Position numbers and translations under genes: made by a program. From contig BFEA01000007.1 of the NCBI GenBank assembly GCA_003427395.1, positions 6,075,653 through 6,139,652 of the forward strand: 64,000 nt of DNA, in the 5' to 3' direction. The stretch comes from Chara braunii (lineage: Eukaryota; Streptophyta; Charophyceae; Charales; Characeae). Numbering within the stretch: position 1 is the first letter of the stretch; every line of letters starts with the position of its first letter. The notes below the pieces were generated by a model. It was not told the DNA's origin. It saw only the letters and a program-made list of their open reading frames with translations, and did not search any database. Shown here piece by piece: positions 11,162 through 21,345 of the stretch.

Positions 11162-11832
11162 CTAAAAATAGAATGGGCAAAAACTCTTTATTTGGAACAG
11201 ACAATTGTTTATTCCATCCTTGTTAAGGAATAGTAAGCCGTCAATCAGTAGAAACTCATCGGAAGTAGCCTTGTCTTTAGCTTCCAGTTTCTGAATGATC
11301 TCAGACATGACCCCGTACTTTTGATAGGCTTCCACCATAGATCCAGTAACATTTTCAGAAATTCCAAACTGAGTCACTAGCGCGTCCAGATAGTCTGCCC
11401 TTTGCGCTAGTTCGTCAACCATTTTGTTGTACTCTCCCTTTAGAGGGTCAAGCTTGAAGTCATACATGTCTATGACTTCAATCCACCTCTCGAGTGCGTC
11501 GGAGAGCACGGGCTGTGTCTTAACCCAGCGCAGCGTCTCATGTTCAGATCTCATATAATGGAATCTGCCTAGGAGGTAGTGCCTCCAATGGACCCGCGCT
11601 CTCTAAAGGGCATAGCGCTCACGCTTATAAGTGGCATCGTTTTGCTCATGTACTTGATTGACCTCAACTCTTTCCCCTCCTTATGCGCAAGGACCGCACT
11701 TATGCCATATTGGTTGGAGTCTATGGTCACAACAAAGGGTTGTTCAAGATCTGGAGGACTTCATAGTGCGTCAGGGCATACTTCAATCTCTTGAAGGCTG
11801 CCTCACACTCTTCAGTTCACTCCCAAGGGGTG
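11162..11832 (-). pseudogene. G2-2 RNase H and RH-integrase linker
   Basis: The RNase H start reads PFVVTIDSNQYGISAVLAH (TTDAS-type motif, aspartate kept) near 11740-11680, then YMSKTMP, then HETLRWVKTQPVLSDALERW and the YDFKLDPLKGEYNK segment at 11554-11400. These match G2 copy 3 at 60830-60945 almost residue for residue. In-frame stops lie upstream of 11560. The linker continues to 11162 with the DELAQRADYL motif. Confidence 0.85.
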
Positions 11833-12370
11833 TTAAGGAACACGAGGTTCGTTAGAGGAGAGGCTATCGTGCTGTATTTTTTTCACAAATGGGCGATAGT
11901 AGCCTGTCATGCCCAAGAACGACCTCAGTTTCACCTCAATCACAAACTGAGGTCTAGGCCAGTCGCATATGCTGGCCACTTTAGCATCATCCAACCTAAA
12001 ACGATCCGGGGAAATCTCATGACCCAGATACAAGATCTTGGTACGACAAAATTCGCATTTCTCCATGTTAGCTTTGTACTGGTGCTGTCTTAGGAGCCCT
12101 AAGACTGTTTTCACGTGCTCGACATGCTCCTCTACAATTTTACTAAAGATAGGATATCGTCGAGGGACACGACGATAAACTTGTCTAAGTACTCCTAAAA
12201 GATCTGATTCATTGCGTGCTGGAACATCCTAGGAGTGTTGCATAAGCCAAACAACATCACCACAAACTCGTCCAGACGGTACGTGGTCTGAAAGGCGGTT
12301 TTGTGCTGGTTTTCGGGTCTAATAGCAATTTGAAGGTATTCGGAATTCAAATCTATCCAAACTTTTGGCT
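11833..12370 (-). pseudogene. G2-2 reverse transcriptase palm and thumb (3' part)
   Basis: After the insertion, RT resumes with a DLNSEYLQIAIRPE segment (family form DLKSGYHQI) near 12350, then FGLCNTPRMFQHAMNQ, then the active-site region reading SLDDIL where the family has YLDDIL. A one-base deletion follows directly, then the thumb region in the frame 12114-11833 (CEFCRTKILYLGHEI; FLGMTGYYRPF). Both catalytic aspartates remain, but the tyrosine and the frame are lost. Confidence 0.85.
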
Positions 12371-12379
12371 CTTCGTGAA

Positions 12380-13385
12380 TTCATGGAAGATATGGGCGTC
12401 ATCGGTAGACGCTGGGTAGAGCCCCGACGGAGGTGCGAAGGTCGTTTGTTTCGAAAACGAGAAGGAACAACCACCGAACACAAGAAAAAGAAAAAATCAC
12501 TTCTCACGAGAAAAAAAAGCAGGAAAAAAAATGAAAAGGTTTGTCCTCTGCGCAGGTGGTATCCCGTATTTGAAACGAGAACGAAAACAGAACTTATGCA
12601 TCCCGTGTTTCCAACGAGAATGTATCTTCCTCCAGAATGTCGACAAATACAACGAAGATTACATGGCTTTGCACAGGGACAACATGCATAAATCGAGAAA
12701 TGATTTAAGGGGGGGGTAAGGCCACTCACCATCATTTTTGTCTTTTCTGCACGTGGACCTTTGCTCTGACAAGGTGCGCTATCCGCATGTGCCAAAAATT
12801 CGTGGAGGGCCATACCTACCAACACTACATCTTATTATGCCTGTATCGGACCGGAGATACCGTCTGCGTACACTCGACACCAAAAGACTTCCAGAGAGAC
12901 TGTCGGGGAAGTGCCTGACTGAGGGCATAGTAGCATTAGTATTGCTAGAATGTATCCGACGACAAACATGCCCAAATCGTTTTTTTTTTTTTTTTGTGGC
13001 CTCGCCAGCAAGTCAGGGCACTTTTCACGTTCATCGGAAAGGCTGTCACCGAGGGTGTATTCTCACTCGCACTCTCAAGAATGAATCTGATCGCACTCAG
13101 GGCCTAATCTTCACTTTCTTTTTTTTTTTCGTTCCTTTTGTTTTTTTCCTTGTATTACACATGCTTGGTCGCCCGACGTTGAAGAGAAGTTAGGGATTAG
13201 AAAAAAAAAACAAAAAGAAAGAAAAGATGAGAAGAAGAGAAGGGAAAAAAAAAGCCGTTCTTGGTAGATGTACCGGTAACCTGACGTTGAAGGAGCAATC
13301 GACAATTGTATATTTGCTTTTCACCAACTGCCTCCTATCGAAATAGAGAGGTTGGGTATCTCAAAAAAAAAAAAAAAAGGTTTGG
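12380..13385. mobile_element. Unidentified ~1-kb insertion inside G2-2 RT
   Basis: RT coding stops near 12375 and resumes near 13390 at the point expected from G2 copy 3. The intervening 1 kb shows no domain. It has several A-rich or T-rich runs (12480-12540, 12978-12996, 13118-13145, 13200-13255, 13363-13378) and ends in an A16 run on the plus strand. I could not find a clear target-site duplication, so the class is unknown. Confidence 0.6.
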
Positions 13386-13389
13386 AGGA

Positions 13390-13920
13390 TTGCTGCGGAA
13401 GGTACTACTGGTTTAACGGTGATGGCATTGAGGCCCGTATAATCAATGCACATCCTTAGGGTCCCCCCTGTAGGGGGACGTACTTGGTCGAATCCAGCCC
13501 TTCTCTTTGAGTTCCTTGAGCTAGCGGCGAAGCTCATCTAGCTCCCAGGAGATATTATATAGATTTGCCCTCTAGGTACTGTGCCATTGGAGACGACTTC
13601 TATCGTACGGACAATCTCTCTTTCCGCCACACCCCTAGGCTCCTTGAAAAGGTTTGAATACTGTGCAACGATTGCTTCTTTGGGGGCGATCTTACAGCCT
13701 CCCCTTTCTCAGAGACAAATACTAAGTACATACCTTCTTCGCTTTTCTGCTTGTAGTTATAGAAAGATGAGGCGCACATGCAACCGTAGTTGTCCACTAA
13801 TCTGCTAACCTTAAACTTCTGCAGCCTAACGGTCCTTCCATCTAGTAACTTGTGGACCATTACCTTCCTATCCCAATAGAATTGAGGCTTATCAACCTCG
13901 AGGTAGTACATGCCTAGCAA
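13390..13920 (-). pseudogene. G2-2 protease-RT junction and RT N-terminus
   Basis: The frame 13920-13600 carries the linker region (PQFYWDRKVMVHKLLDGRT; NYGCMCASSFYNY), matching G2 copy 3 at 59509-59700. It is followed by the ELKEKGWI segment near 13500 and the RT start [18 protein letters not shown] near 13440-13390. Frame changes separate these pieces. The insertion at 12380-13385 follows. Confidence 0.82.
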
Positions 13921-14314
13921 CCTCGAGGTAGAACATGCCTAACATGTCGAATGGCAGCTCGTCGCTAATAAGGAACGGGATTTTATGTCTTAGTTCCCCT
14001 CCTCCATTGGAGGTGCAGAGTACATCCTTTACTACCACAAAGTGCTTGTTGGCTAAGGTAGATGCTACAGATCTGCTAAGCTGTTGCACTTGGTCCCCTA
14101 AGCGCAGCCTATCCACACAGGCATGGCTGATGAAGTTTCGCGTAGAACCTATGCCTGCGAAGGTTCCAACCTTTCGGCCACCTACATTGACTTCTATTAC
14201 AAAATGTTCACCCTTTGGACCTTTGTTCAACATCGCTGAAGAGTCTCTAGGGTCTATCTCTAACAACTCAGTTTCTAACTCCTGTAAGGACGCAGACACA
14301 CATCCATCGAACAA
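13892..14314 (-). pseudogene. G2-2 aspartic protease, active-site Asp lost
   Basis: The retropepsin fold is recognisable: the strand with GIGSTRNFISHACVDRL and the downstream LPFDMLGMFYLEV segment. G2 copy 3 has SDIGS at the catalytic loop; this copy has AGIGS, so the catalytic aspartate is glycine. A short duplication at the 3' end repeats the PRYYLEV/FYLEV codons (13905-13945), visible as CCTCGAGGTAG(T/A)ACATGCCTA twice. Confidence 0.8.
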
Positions 14315-14531
14315 AGCATCGATTGGTTTAGATCTGTCTGTAGGGCGATCAATGGGTCAATAGCCTTGGCCATTGTCTGAAATGGAGAAGGTAAGGTTAC
14401 CACTTCGGCACGAGTAAGAGCATCTAACACTCCTACTGGCCCGAGGTGTTTCCCTACAAAGTGCTCGCAGAAGCACCACCAGAGTTAGAAGATCGCACCG
14501 TCACTATGGAGATGCAACCTTCGTAGCGACT

Positions 14532-15400
14532 CACTTACTCTTGCACTTGACCATTGTATGCCCATACTGGCCACAATTGAGGCAAGCACCTCGAGCAGCA
14601 CGGTCTTGCCACACCTAGTACTCTATTCCAAGCTTTACCTATATGGGTGCTCCTTGGTCATATTGACCATCGGGCCGACCTGCTTTCTGCTTCCCGACCC
14701 CCTTAGCCTTTTCCCTGACAGGAGCGACGACTCCACCATTTGAAGTGTCTACACTCCTATTTGACTTTGGCTCTTCCCCAAGGTTAGAGAAGTTGTGGAT
14801 CTCAATCGCTTGACCATCGTGGTTGACGAACATGAGGTTGCCCTTCTTTCTCCAGTCCTGAGGAAGCTTCTTCTTCCTTTCATCTTTGGGTCCCCTATTG
14901 GGCACTCCCAAGCTTAGCCTCTGTGTCTAAGGCCTTCTTGTTGAACGAGGCGAAGTTATGTACATCTACGGAGGCCTCAGTGACCAACTTATTTTTGACA
15001 TCTGTGGGCAGACATCGCAAATAAGTTGTTAAGAGGACCTGCGGATCGTACGACACACCAGAAACAACAATCAGTCGTTCTACGGTGTCTGTAACGTCGC
15101 GAACTATTCGGTATCTAGCTAGCGAATCGGTGGCCTTTTGAGGCCCCTGGGGGTCATGCCACCTCTTATAGACCATCCATACAAACTCTTCCAATGTTCG
15201 AGCCTGTGCCCAGCCTTCGAAGTTCTTACCGTATCCTTGCTGCTGTACTATTCTGTTCAGCCATGTGGGTGCAGATCCTTCTAAAATGGATGCAGCGACT
15301 ATGACTTCTTCCTTGGTCCTTGTGAGCTTATGCCTCACGTACGTGGGCATAGCTCTCACCCAGGTATCCAGATCCTCTTCTTGTCGTTAGAGAAGGGTTT
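14532..15400 (-). pseudogene. G2-2 Gag with CCHC zinc knuckle (frameshifted)
   Basis: The main capsid-like frame is 15359-14895 (PTYVRHKLTRTKEEVIVAAS; YLRCLPTDVKNKLVTEASVD). It continues in another frame at 14911-14639 (LPQDWRKKGNLMFVNHDGQA). The zinc knuckle is at 14596-14532 and reads ACLNCGQYGHTMVKCKSK, spacing C-X2-C-X4-H-X4-C. G2 copy 3 has the same three blocks in the same order. At least two frame changes are present. Confidence 0.85.
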
Positions 15401-15526
15401 AGGACTCAACAAGGGCATCTTGGGGGTCCACTGCATGTGTTGTATAACACCCTGTGTCCAGGCGGTATCCCGCGAGCTTGCAGTGGACCGCCAAGATAAC
15501 CTTGTTGAGTCCTAAACCCTTCTCTA
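15388..15526. repeat. Inverted duplication of a gag segment
   Basis: The arms 15388-15435 and 15479-15526 are inverted copies. The outer 27 bp (15388-15414 and 15500-15526) match perfectly and the inner 21 bp match with about three differences; the loop is 43 bp. The left arm is G2-2 gag itself (compare 58003-58050), so the right arm is an inverted copy of gag. Confidence 0.92.
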
Positions 15527-15725
15527 GCGGGGTACACTGCAAGGCGGCGGGGTATCTCTAGGGTTGTATACTGCAAGGCGGCAGGGCGGCGGGGTCTTGG
15601 TTGTACACTGCATGGGTTGTATACCGCAAGGCGGCGGGGTATCTTGGCGGGCTATCTTGGTTGTACACTGCATGGGTTGTATACCGCAAGGCGGCGGGGT
15701 CCACTACAAGGCGGCGTCACTGCAT
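15527..15725. repeat. Minisatellite of GCAAGGCGGCGGGGT units
   Basis: At least six copies of a GC(A/G)AGGCGGCGGGGT core alternate with GGTTGTA(C/T)ACTGCATGGGTTG segments. A higher-order unit of about 62 bp is duplicated (about 15600-15661 and 15662-15700). It lies directly beside the inverted gag duplication. Confidence 0.85.
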
Positions 15726-15773
15726 TGACTGTGAAACCAATGGAACAGTTTGTTGCTGCGCTCAGGCGACGTC

Positions 15774-17437
15774 CTACCAGCTCCAGACCTGTCTCACCAC
15801 TACGCAGTCTAATAGACAGTGTTCCAAGGTAGCTCTTTTTTGTGGTGTGGAATTGGTGCAGTACATGCACAGTGGGGAGAGCTGTCCTTTTGCCTCTAAG
15901 TCGGTTCTTGTTGTTAGCCAATCTGGAGTTGGCAGGTGTCTATGTATGATCTGCCATCGCAGTGCTCTGTGATTAGTCGACTTGATGTGTGAAAAGGAGG
16001 TCCATTTGAAGTGTTGGAAGTCCCGCTTGTCCAGGGGAGAGTCTCTTTCCCAACGATGGATGATTTGTTGTGTCACTTGCACTCGTTTTCGGTCTATCCT
16101 ACAACCGATCTTAACAATGTATTGCCACAGGGCCATTGTCTGAGACTCACCCCATGACCATTTTCACTCTGCAGGGTCGAATGGTAGGTCGTTGAGGGGG
16201 ATGGATGGCTCATAGAGATAGTCCATCCTACTACTCTGATTCTAGTGAGCCTGGATGTCGGGCGTTGTATGTCCATGTCTTATTGTCTATGTATTGCAAA
16301 CCAGTGTTCCTCGGAGAAAGTCAGGCAGTGGGCGTGTAGTACTGTGTTCCCATTTTTGTTGCTCTGCACCTCATACACCGCCATGGGGATGGGCATAGAT
16401 TGTGTGAGCACCACCCAATTTTTTGGTTGTATCGTCGGACCCGTTTTAAGGGCTTGAATCCAAGCCAAAGGGTTGGCTTCTTGTAGCTCCATCATGCAAG
16501 CGGCCATATTTTTTAAGGGGCCCGAGAGGTTCTTCAGAGAGTGCTCAAATTTTGACTTCCTTGCCTGGCCATCCCAGAGGTGGCCCACTGTGCATACCCC
16601 TTTTTGGACCCACTGCCTCCATTTGGAGGTCCCTTGAAGGGAGAAGGGGTTGCCTGTTTTGTCTGTGATGTTCGGGTGTTCGAAAAGTGGTTGGTGACCC
16701 ACTACCCATCTGGGCGATGTGGGGGTGCGGTGCGGCCCTCTTTCTCTCCATAGTTTAACCATTGCTGCCCCTAACGGGTCGACTTGACGGTCCTCTTTTG
16801 CCCTTCCTTCCGATGAGTGGTCATCCACCCTTCGTGAGCCCACGAACAAGGATCAGCTCAACCATTGCAATGGGTGAACTGGATGGAGGGGAAGAGAGGG
16901 GGGTGCAATGCAGTGCAGTTGGATGCAGGTGTACGGGGCCCACAGGATGTTGTTCCCCAAAAGGAGGCGAATTAAAAATTTGAAAAGAAGCGCCTTGATC
17001 TCTTTTTCGGGGTCAATTATTCCTAGGCCACCTTGTGTTGTGGGCTGCACAATGGTGTCCCACACCACCCTTTTTATGGATTGGGTGTGATTGTGGTTAT
17101 TCTTCCAGAGGTACATCGTCGCGACCTGTTTCAACTTGGTAATCTGTTTTCTGTTGAGCTGTCAGAATGCCACCTTGTACCATATGGATGCAAAGATGAA
17201 GTTATTAATTGCGAGCACTCTGCCTGCCAGAGAGATTGGTTTGCCATCCCAGTTAGAGGGCTTTCTGATTGCCAGGTCCACAAGTGAGTCACCGTGGTCT
17301 GGTGGCGGGCCCATCGCTGTGATATTTACACCTAGCATCTTTATTGCTGATTCTTTATTTTTTCAAGCCACTCGAGGATCAGCCGATGGGACCCCTCCCT
17401 GGGGGTCCAACCACCAGCCTTCCGTTTTCGTTCTCCA
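15774..17437 (-). pseudogene. LINE-A ORF2 C-terminal half (post-RT and zf-RVT)
   Basis: Non-LTR retrotransposon relic. From the 5' side: a segment with SLAGRVLAINNFIFASIWY (about 17240), then VWDTIVQPTTQGGLGIIDP (17134-16853; the WD-x-I-x-P-x-x-x-GGLGI motif common after LINE RT domains). Next is a long linker (16849-16280) and a zinc-binding zf-RVT domain (16136-15774) with LRWQIIHRHLPTPDWL and C-X2-C ... H-C-X4-C (CMYC; EHCLLDC). Frames change several times. It is cut off at 17438 by the T-tract of an S1 repeat. Endonuclease and RT are absent. Confidence 0.85.
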
Positions 17438-17640
17438 AACTTTTTTTTTTTTTTTTTTTTAACACATCCCCTGCAGTGCTAGTGGTACTAGTAGAAGCAG
17501 ATACCACTAGCACCTGGGAAAGGCTCCATCTATTGGTGGGGAGCATCACGTGCTGGAAAACGGGTCCAGCGTCCCATATACGAATTGAATCTGGAAGATC
17601 TGGAAAATACGAGGAAGGGAGGTTAAGGAAATCTTGCCAG
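17438..17640 (-). mobile_element. S1 SINE-like repeat inserted in LINE-A
   Basis: A T tract (17441-17460, i.e. a 3' poly(A) on the minus strand) is followed by CTAGTGGTACTAG-type sequence and the S1 core at 17523-17578 (CTCCATCTATTGGTGGGGAG; then CTGGAAAACGGGTCCAGCGTCCCA). It interrupts LINE-A coding. The core recurs more than a dozen times in the window in both orientations. Confidence 0.8.
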
Positions 17641-17905
17641 CATGGATTACTTTGGAATCCAGAGGATTGACTGTGCAGGTTTTAAGAAAAAGGTTTTAAG
17701 AAAAGTAGCCCCCCCAAACTCCTACTCAGATGTTATTATCCAGTATCCTTGCCTGCCAGCATACAAGGGTAAGCATTTGATAATCATTTCCCTGGGGCCA
17801 CCGGGAGAAAAGTATTGCAGAGACATCTCTTCAGCCCTGATCCGGCCGCCAGATTGAGCACCTCTCCTTGATGCGACTGCATTGCCTACTCTAAATCTGA
17901 AGGAT
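17640..17905. repeat. S1-associated 5' module and unassigned sequence
   Basis: 17638-17690 and 17815-17850 resemble the segments next to the S1 core elsewhere: a CCAGCAT...GATT...GGGGATTGACTG block and a CTCTTCAGCCCTG block (compare 47425-47505, 56130-56200 and 27140-27245). No coding sequence is supported. Confidence 0.55.
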
Positions 17906-17906
17906 T

Positions 17907-18506
17907 TCACCCATTGCACAAACTTGCAGTCGAAGCTGTTGCAGAACCTTTTGCTACCTTGGGGGGCACCGGGGGTGATTCTTGACCGATGGGCAGGGGG
18001 GTTTTCAGAAAGGGGCCTCGACTAAGGAAAGCAGGTGGGGGGAAGGGGTCCGGGAAATCAGAAGGGTGTCTCATAGGGAATGAGGGCTCAAAATTAGTCC
18101 AATCATTAAACACCAGGCGTTAATCCTTGGGGTGGGCCTGTTCCGCCTTGGTCTGTCCTCTTGGTTGATCCCCTCCCCACTGTACCCTAGCTACCCATCC
18201 CCCCCTGTCCCCCTCAAGCCAGTCCGTGCAAAAGGCCGTGAGGGCCGGCTTAATATCCCGGTCCGTTTGAAAGGTATCCATATGGTTTTTCAAGTCATAC
18301 CATCTACGTAGCAATTCCAGTTGGATCTGTTCCTTGATTTGTTCTATGTCCCCCCCAAGCCAGTCTGTGCAAAAGGCCATGAGGGCCCGCTTAATATCCC
18401 GGTCCGTTCGAAAGGTATCCATCTGGTTTCTCAAGTCATACCATCTACGTAGCAATTCTAGTTGGATCTGTTCCTTGATTTGTTCTATGAACTCCCCCTC
18501 CATCAC
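17907..18506 (-). pseudogene. LINE-B C-terminus with 47-residue tandem repeat
   Basis: A helical charged region follows the zf-RVT domain. Positions 18215-18355 and 18356-18496 are a direct tandem duplication of 141 bp, i.e. 47 codons in frame. Each repeat carries EQIKEQIQLELLRRWYDL and a FRTDRDIK-like stretch, then FCTDWL. The tail (18113-17907) is proline-rich (DFPDPFPPP) and recurs at the ends of LINE-D (31175-31200) and LINE-F. Function of this tail is unknown; low-complexity helical C-termini are common in LINE ORF2. Confidence 0.8.
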
Positions 18507-19933
18507 TAACTTTTTCCATATTGAGAAGGCAACGCTGCCACCTCAGGGCCCAAAGGACTGTTTTTCTTCCAAGACTGAACCAGTTTCCTGTATAGGAGGG
18601 TGCGGTAGCCATTTCAGGGCAGTGTCCAGTCAGGATTGCTCGCCAAGACCACGACCAGGGTGTGTTCGGCATCATCTTGCGCCACAGTCTGTCCCACCAG
18701 CGCCACGTCAGTACGACCATTGGACACTGCATGAAGATGTGTTCGATGGTCTCGTTCCATTTTCGTGAGGGGAAGACCGTGAGGCACCGTTGACACCAAG
18801 GTAGTGCAACACCTTTTTGCTTTAGATGAGTGTGGTCAATTAACCAAGCGTTTGTGGGGAGGCAGCGGTGGGCGATCTGCCATTGTAATGAAGTAATTTT
18901 GGACGACCGGGCTTTGTTTTCGCTGAACCATTTGATGGGCGTGACGAGGGCCCGGTCCACGTTAAGATATCTGGCCCACCTGTCGTTTATCTGATCTCTC
19001 AGTTGCCTCTTTAAGCGGAGCATCCTGTATGTGGTTTTGACTGACAAATCTTGAAGGTAGATCTTCTTGGTTGGCCCAGTTGTAGGTTCGCCTGCAGGCC
19101 TGGTTGTTGGTCCGCCTGCAGTCCCAGTCTTTGGTCCGCCTGCAGTCCGAGTCTTTGGTCCGCCTGCAGGCCCAGTCTTCGGTATCCTGGCAGGCTGCCA
19201 TTTCCATTCTGAGGGGTCCAAAGCCAACTCTTGAACGGGGGACTGAGGCTGAAACACAAAAGTCAGTGTCATTTCCTAGCACACATACACGAAAGACCTC
19301 CTCCCTCTCCCTCCATTCGAAAGGGTTGCAAGAACCCCTCAGCTGGTTTGTCGGCCTAAATGAATAGTATTCCACTAGTACGTATGTGTGTCGAAGTTGG
19401 TGGATTCTGCCAATCCTGTGCAGCTCCCCTCGCAGGCCAACCCAATCGCCCTTCTGGAGGGTAGGACCCTGTCGCAGTATTTTGTACCATGCAAGTGGGA
19501 TGGCGCCAGTGATCATGTCCAAGCGATTGTCTATGTGGTGGCAGTACTTGAGATCGTCCCGCAGTTGCACTGTCGACTTCCGGTCTTTTCTTTCCAGATC
19601 CCATAGTTGTCCCACCCGCATGATCCCATGCTGCACCCACCCCTTCCACGGTGATGCTGAACTGCAAAGCACTTGCCATGAGTGGGGTGTAATCCACCGG
19701 TTTCCAAGAAGTGGTTGTCGGGCCACCTCCTCCCATCGTTCGGGTGCTTGCTTTTCAGGGAGGGGCAGTTGACGCCAGCATTTTAGTAAGGACGGCCAGA
19801 AATGTTCCATTGGTGGCCTTGAATTTTTGGAGGGATTGACCAGTACCTGTCTTCTAGCCATGTAAGCGGGTGGACTCCACTTGGGGCCGGCAAGGCCAAA
19901 AGGGCTATATGTTCCAGTGCCAGATCCCCCCAT
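18445..19933 (-). pseudogene. LINE-B linker and zf-RVT zinc domain
   Basis: 19933-18962 is the long linker (ERWEEVARQPLLGNRWITP; DWVGLRGELHRIGRIHQL). It then shifts frame into 19272-18445, which holds TYRMLRLKRQLRDQINDRWARYLNVD and the zf-RVT signature: LQWQIAHRCLPTNAWLIDH, then C-X2-C (WCQRC), then H-X4-C (EHIFMQC). The zf-RVT domain is thought to bind nucleic acid in LINE ORF2 proteins. The two frames overlap across a 24-bp minisatellite, which hides the exact frameshift. Confidence 0.85.
19085..19190. repeat. 24-bp coding minisatellite in LINE-B
   Basis: Four full units and one partial unit of a 24-bp repeat beginning GGTCCGCCTGCAG. As 24 is a multiple of three, each unit adds eight residues (AGGPKT-like in one frame, CRRTKDWD-like in the other) without changing frame. 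Confidence 0.9.
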
Positions 19934-20048
19934 TTTTCGAGGGATTGACTAGTACCTGTCTTTTAGCCATGTAAGCGGGTGGACTCCACTTGGGGCCGGT
20001 GGGGCCAAACGGGCTATATTTTCCAGGGCCAGATCCCGCCAGGGGCAG
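19831..20048. repeat. 109-bp tandem duplication breaking LINE-B
   Basis: 19831-19939 and 19940-20048 are direct copies with few differences (AGGGATTGAC ... GCCAGATCC). The offset of 109 bp is not a multiple of three, so the duplication itself shifts the frame between the post-RT domain and the linker. Confidence 0.9.
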
Positions 20049-20427
20049 CGGGTGGAAAAAATCAGTTTCTTGATCCATTGGAGGCGGAGGGCTCGTTCTT
20101 GCGTTTGGAGATCAATGATACCCAAGCCTCCCCCCTTCTTTGGTTGAGTCACCGAATCCCATGCCACTAGGTTGAGCACATTTGCTCGCTTGTCGTCGCC
20201 AGGCCACAAAAAAGCTGCCACCCTGGCCCTAAGAGTCTGATATGCAGCCTTGCATAGTGGTTAGAGTACCGATAGTACCACAATGTGGCAAAAACTACGT
20301 TGTTGATAGCTAGTGCTCGTCCCAAAAGCGAGGTGTGTTTGTTTCGCCACTTGGACATCTTGGCCAGGGTTGGTGCACTGATCCATTCGTTATTTGACGG
20401 TGCGCGGTCGCACGCCGACATGGACAT
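19949..20427 (-). pseudogene. LINE-B post-RT domain
   Basis: 20427-20167 carries ISAPTLAKMSKWRNKHTSLL and ALAINNVVFATLWYYR. After a frameshift near 20200, 20221-19949 carries AAFLWPGDD and NLVAWDSVTQPKKGGGLGIID, the W-D-x-x-x-x-P-x-x-x-GGLGI motif shared with LINE-A and LINE-F. One frame change separates the two pieces. Confidence 0.85.
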
Positions 20428-20499
20428 CCCCTCGACATGGGGGGCGACAGGGGGTCTCCCCCCTTGATGGTGGATCTACCACCCTTGGGTTTTACTTTC

Positions 20500-21292
20500 C
20501 TAATTCACGGCCATGTCCGAGACATTTGCAAAGCGTTTCATCAATTGTCTCACCTCTTCCATATTTTCTTGCGTGGCGTCGACCATGATGGTTAGGTCGT
20601 CCGCGAACAGTGAGCACATTGGTATGGCTTCTTCCGGGATCCGAGATATGCTTATTCTGGACAAATCCTTATTTGCCCGCAGGTTGGCGAATAGAGCCTC
20701 GATAACGAGAAGAAAAAGAAAGGGTGCAATAGGATCTCCTTGTTGCACCGACCTTTCCAATTTTATTGGCGGGGTTAGGGACCCACTGATCTGTACCCTT
20801 GTGGTGGCATTCTGGTGTAGTATCCTTGTCCAACGACGAAAGACCGGTCCGAAGCCCAATTTTTAGGCACTTGTCCAAAAAAAGCCAATCGACATAATCG
20901 TAGGCTTTTTGAAAATCGATGAAGATAAAGGCCGCGTTTGTCTTTGATTGATGAGTTAGCTGCACCATTTCGTGAATTAAAAGGATGTTTTTGTGAATGT
21001 GTTTGTGTTGCATGAAGCCCGTCTGGGATGGGTGTATTAGCTCCTCTAGAATTGGGATCATTCGGTTCGCCAATCCTTTTACCACCATCTTATAGGTAAC
21101 AGTCAAAAGTGTGATGGGGCGGTAGTCTCGAATGTTCATCTTATGTCTTTTTTTGTAGAGGAGAGACAACACCCCTTGGCCAATCAGTTCCCCTATATCT
21201 CCTGAATGTCGTACCCTATATCTCCTGAACGCCGTACTTCTGCGTAATAGTCCATTAGGTTCGAACTCAACTAGTTCCATGTTGTTTCCCAA
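20500..21292 (-). pseudogene. LINE-B reverse transcriptase
   Basis: Catalyses target-primed reverse transcription. 21292-20880 has YRPITLLTVTYKMVVKGLANRM, then PSQTGFMQ (the QxGF-type motif) and FIFIDFQKAYDYVDW. 20859-20500 has VQQGDPIAPFLFLLVIEAL and the catalytic box CSLFADDLTIMVD, with both aspartates kept. A frameshift near 20860 separates the two parts. It is the best-preserved RT box among the LINE copies here, together with LINE-F. Confidence 0.9.
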
Positions 21293-21345
21293 AATTCCTT
21301 TGGGAGGTCATCTAGTCCAGCAGTTTTCTTGCGTGGCACAGTCGT

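Larger units (their letters stand above)
9860..15440 (-). mobile_element. Ty3/gypsy element G2 copy 2, split by an insertion
   Basis: Gag, protease, RT, RNase H and integrase of the G2 family follow one another from 15440 down to 9870. Reverse transcriptase is divided by unrelated sequence at about 12380-13385. The internal region is near full length, but almost every domain has frameshifts. The 3' end runs into A/T-rich sequence rather than the polypurine tract and LTR start seen in copies 1 and 3. The 5' end is lost in an inverted duplication and minisatellite at 15388-15720. Confidence 0.9.

Noticed and set aside
15527-15725. CRISPR-like array
   Set aside because: The units are adjacent minisatellite repeats without unique spacers of constant length, and the genome is eukaryotic.
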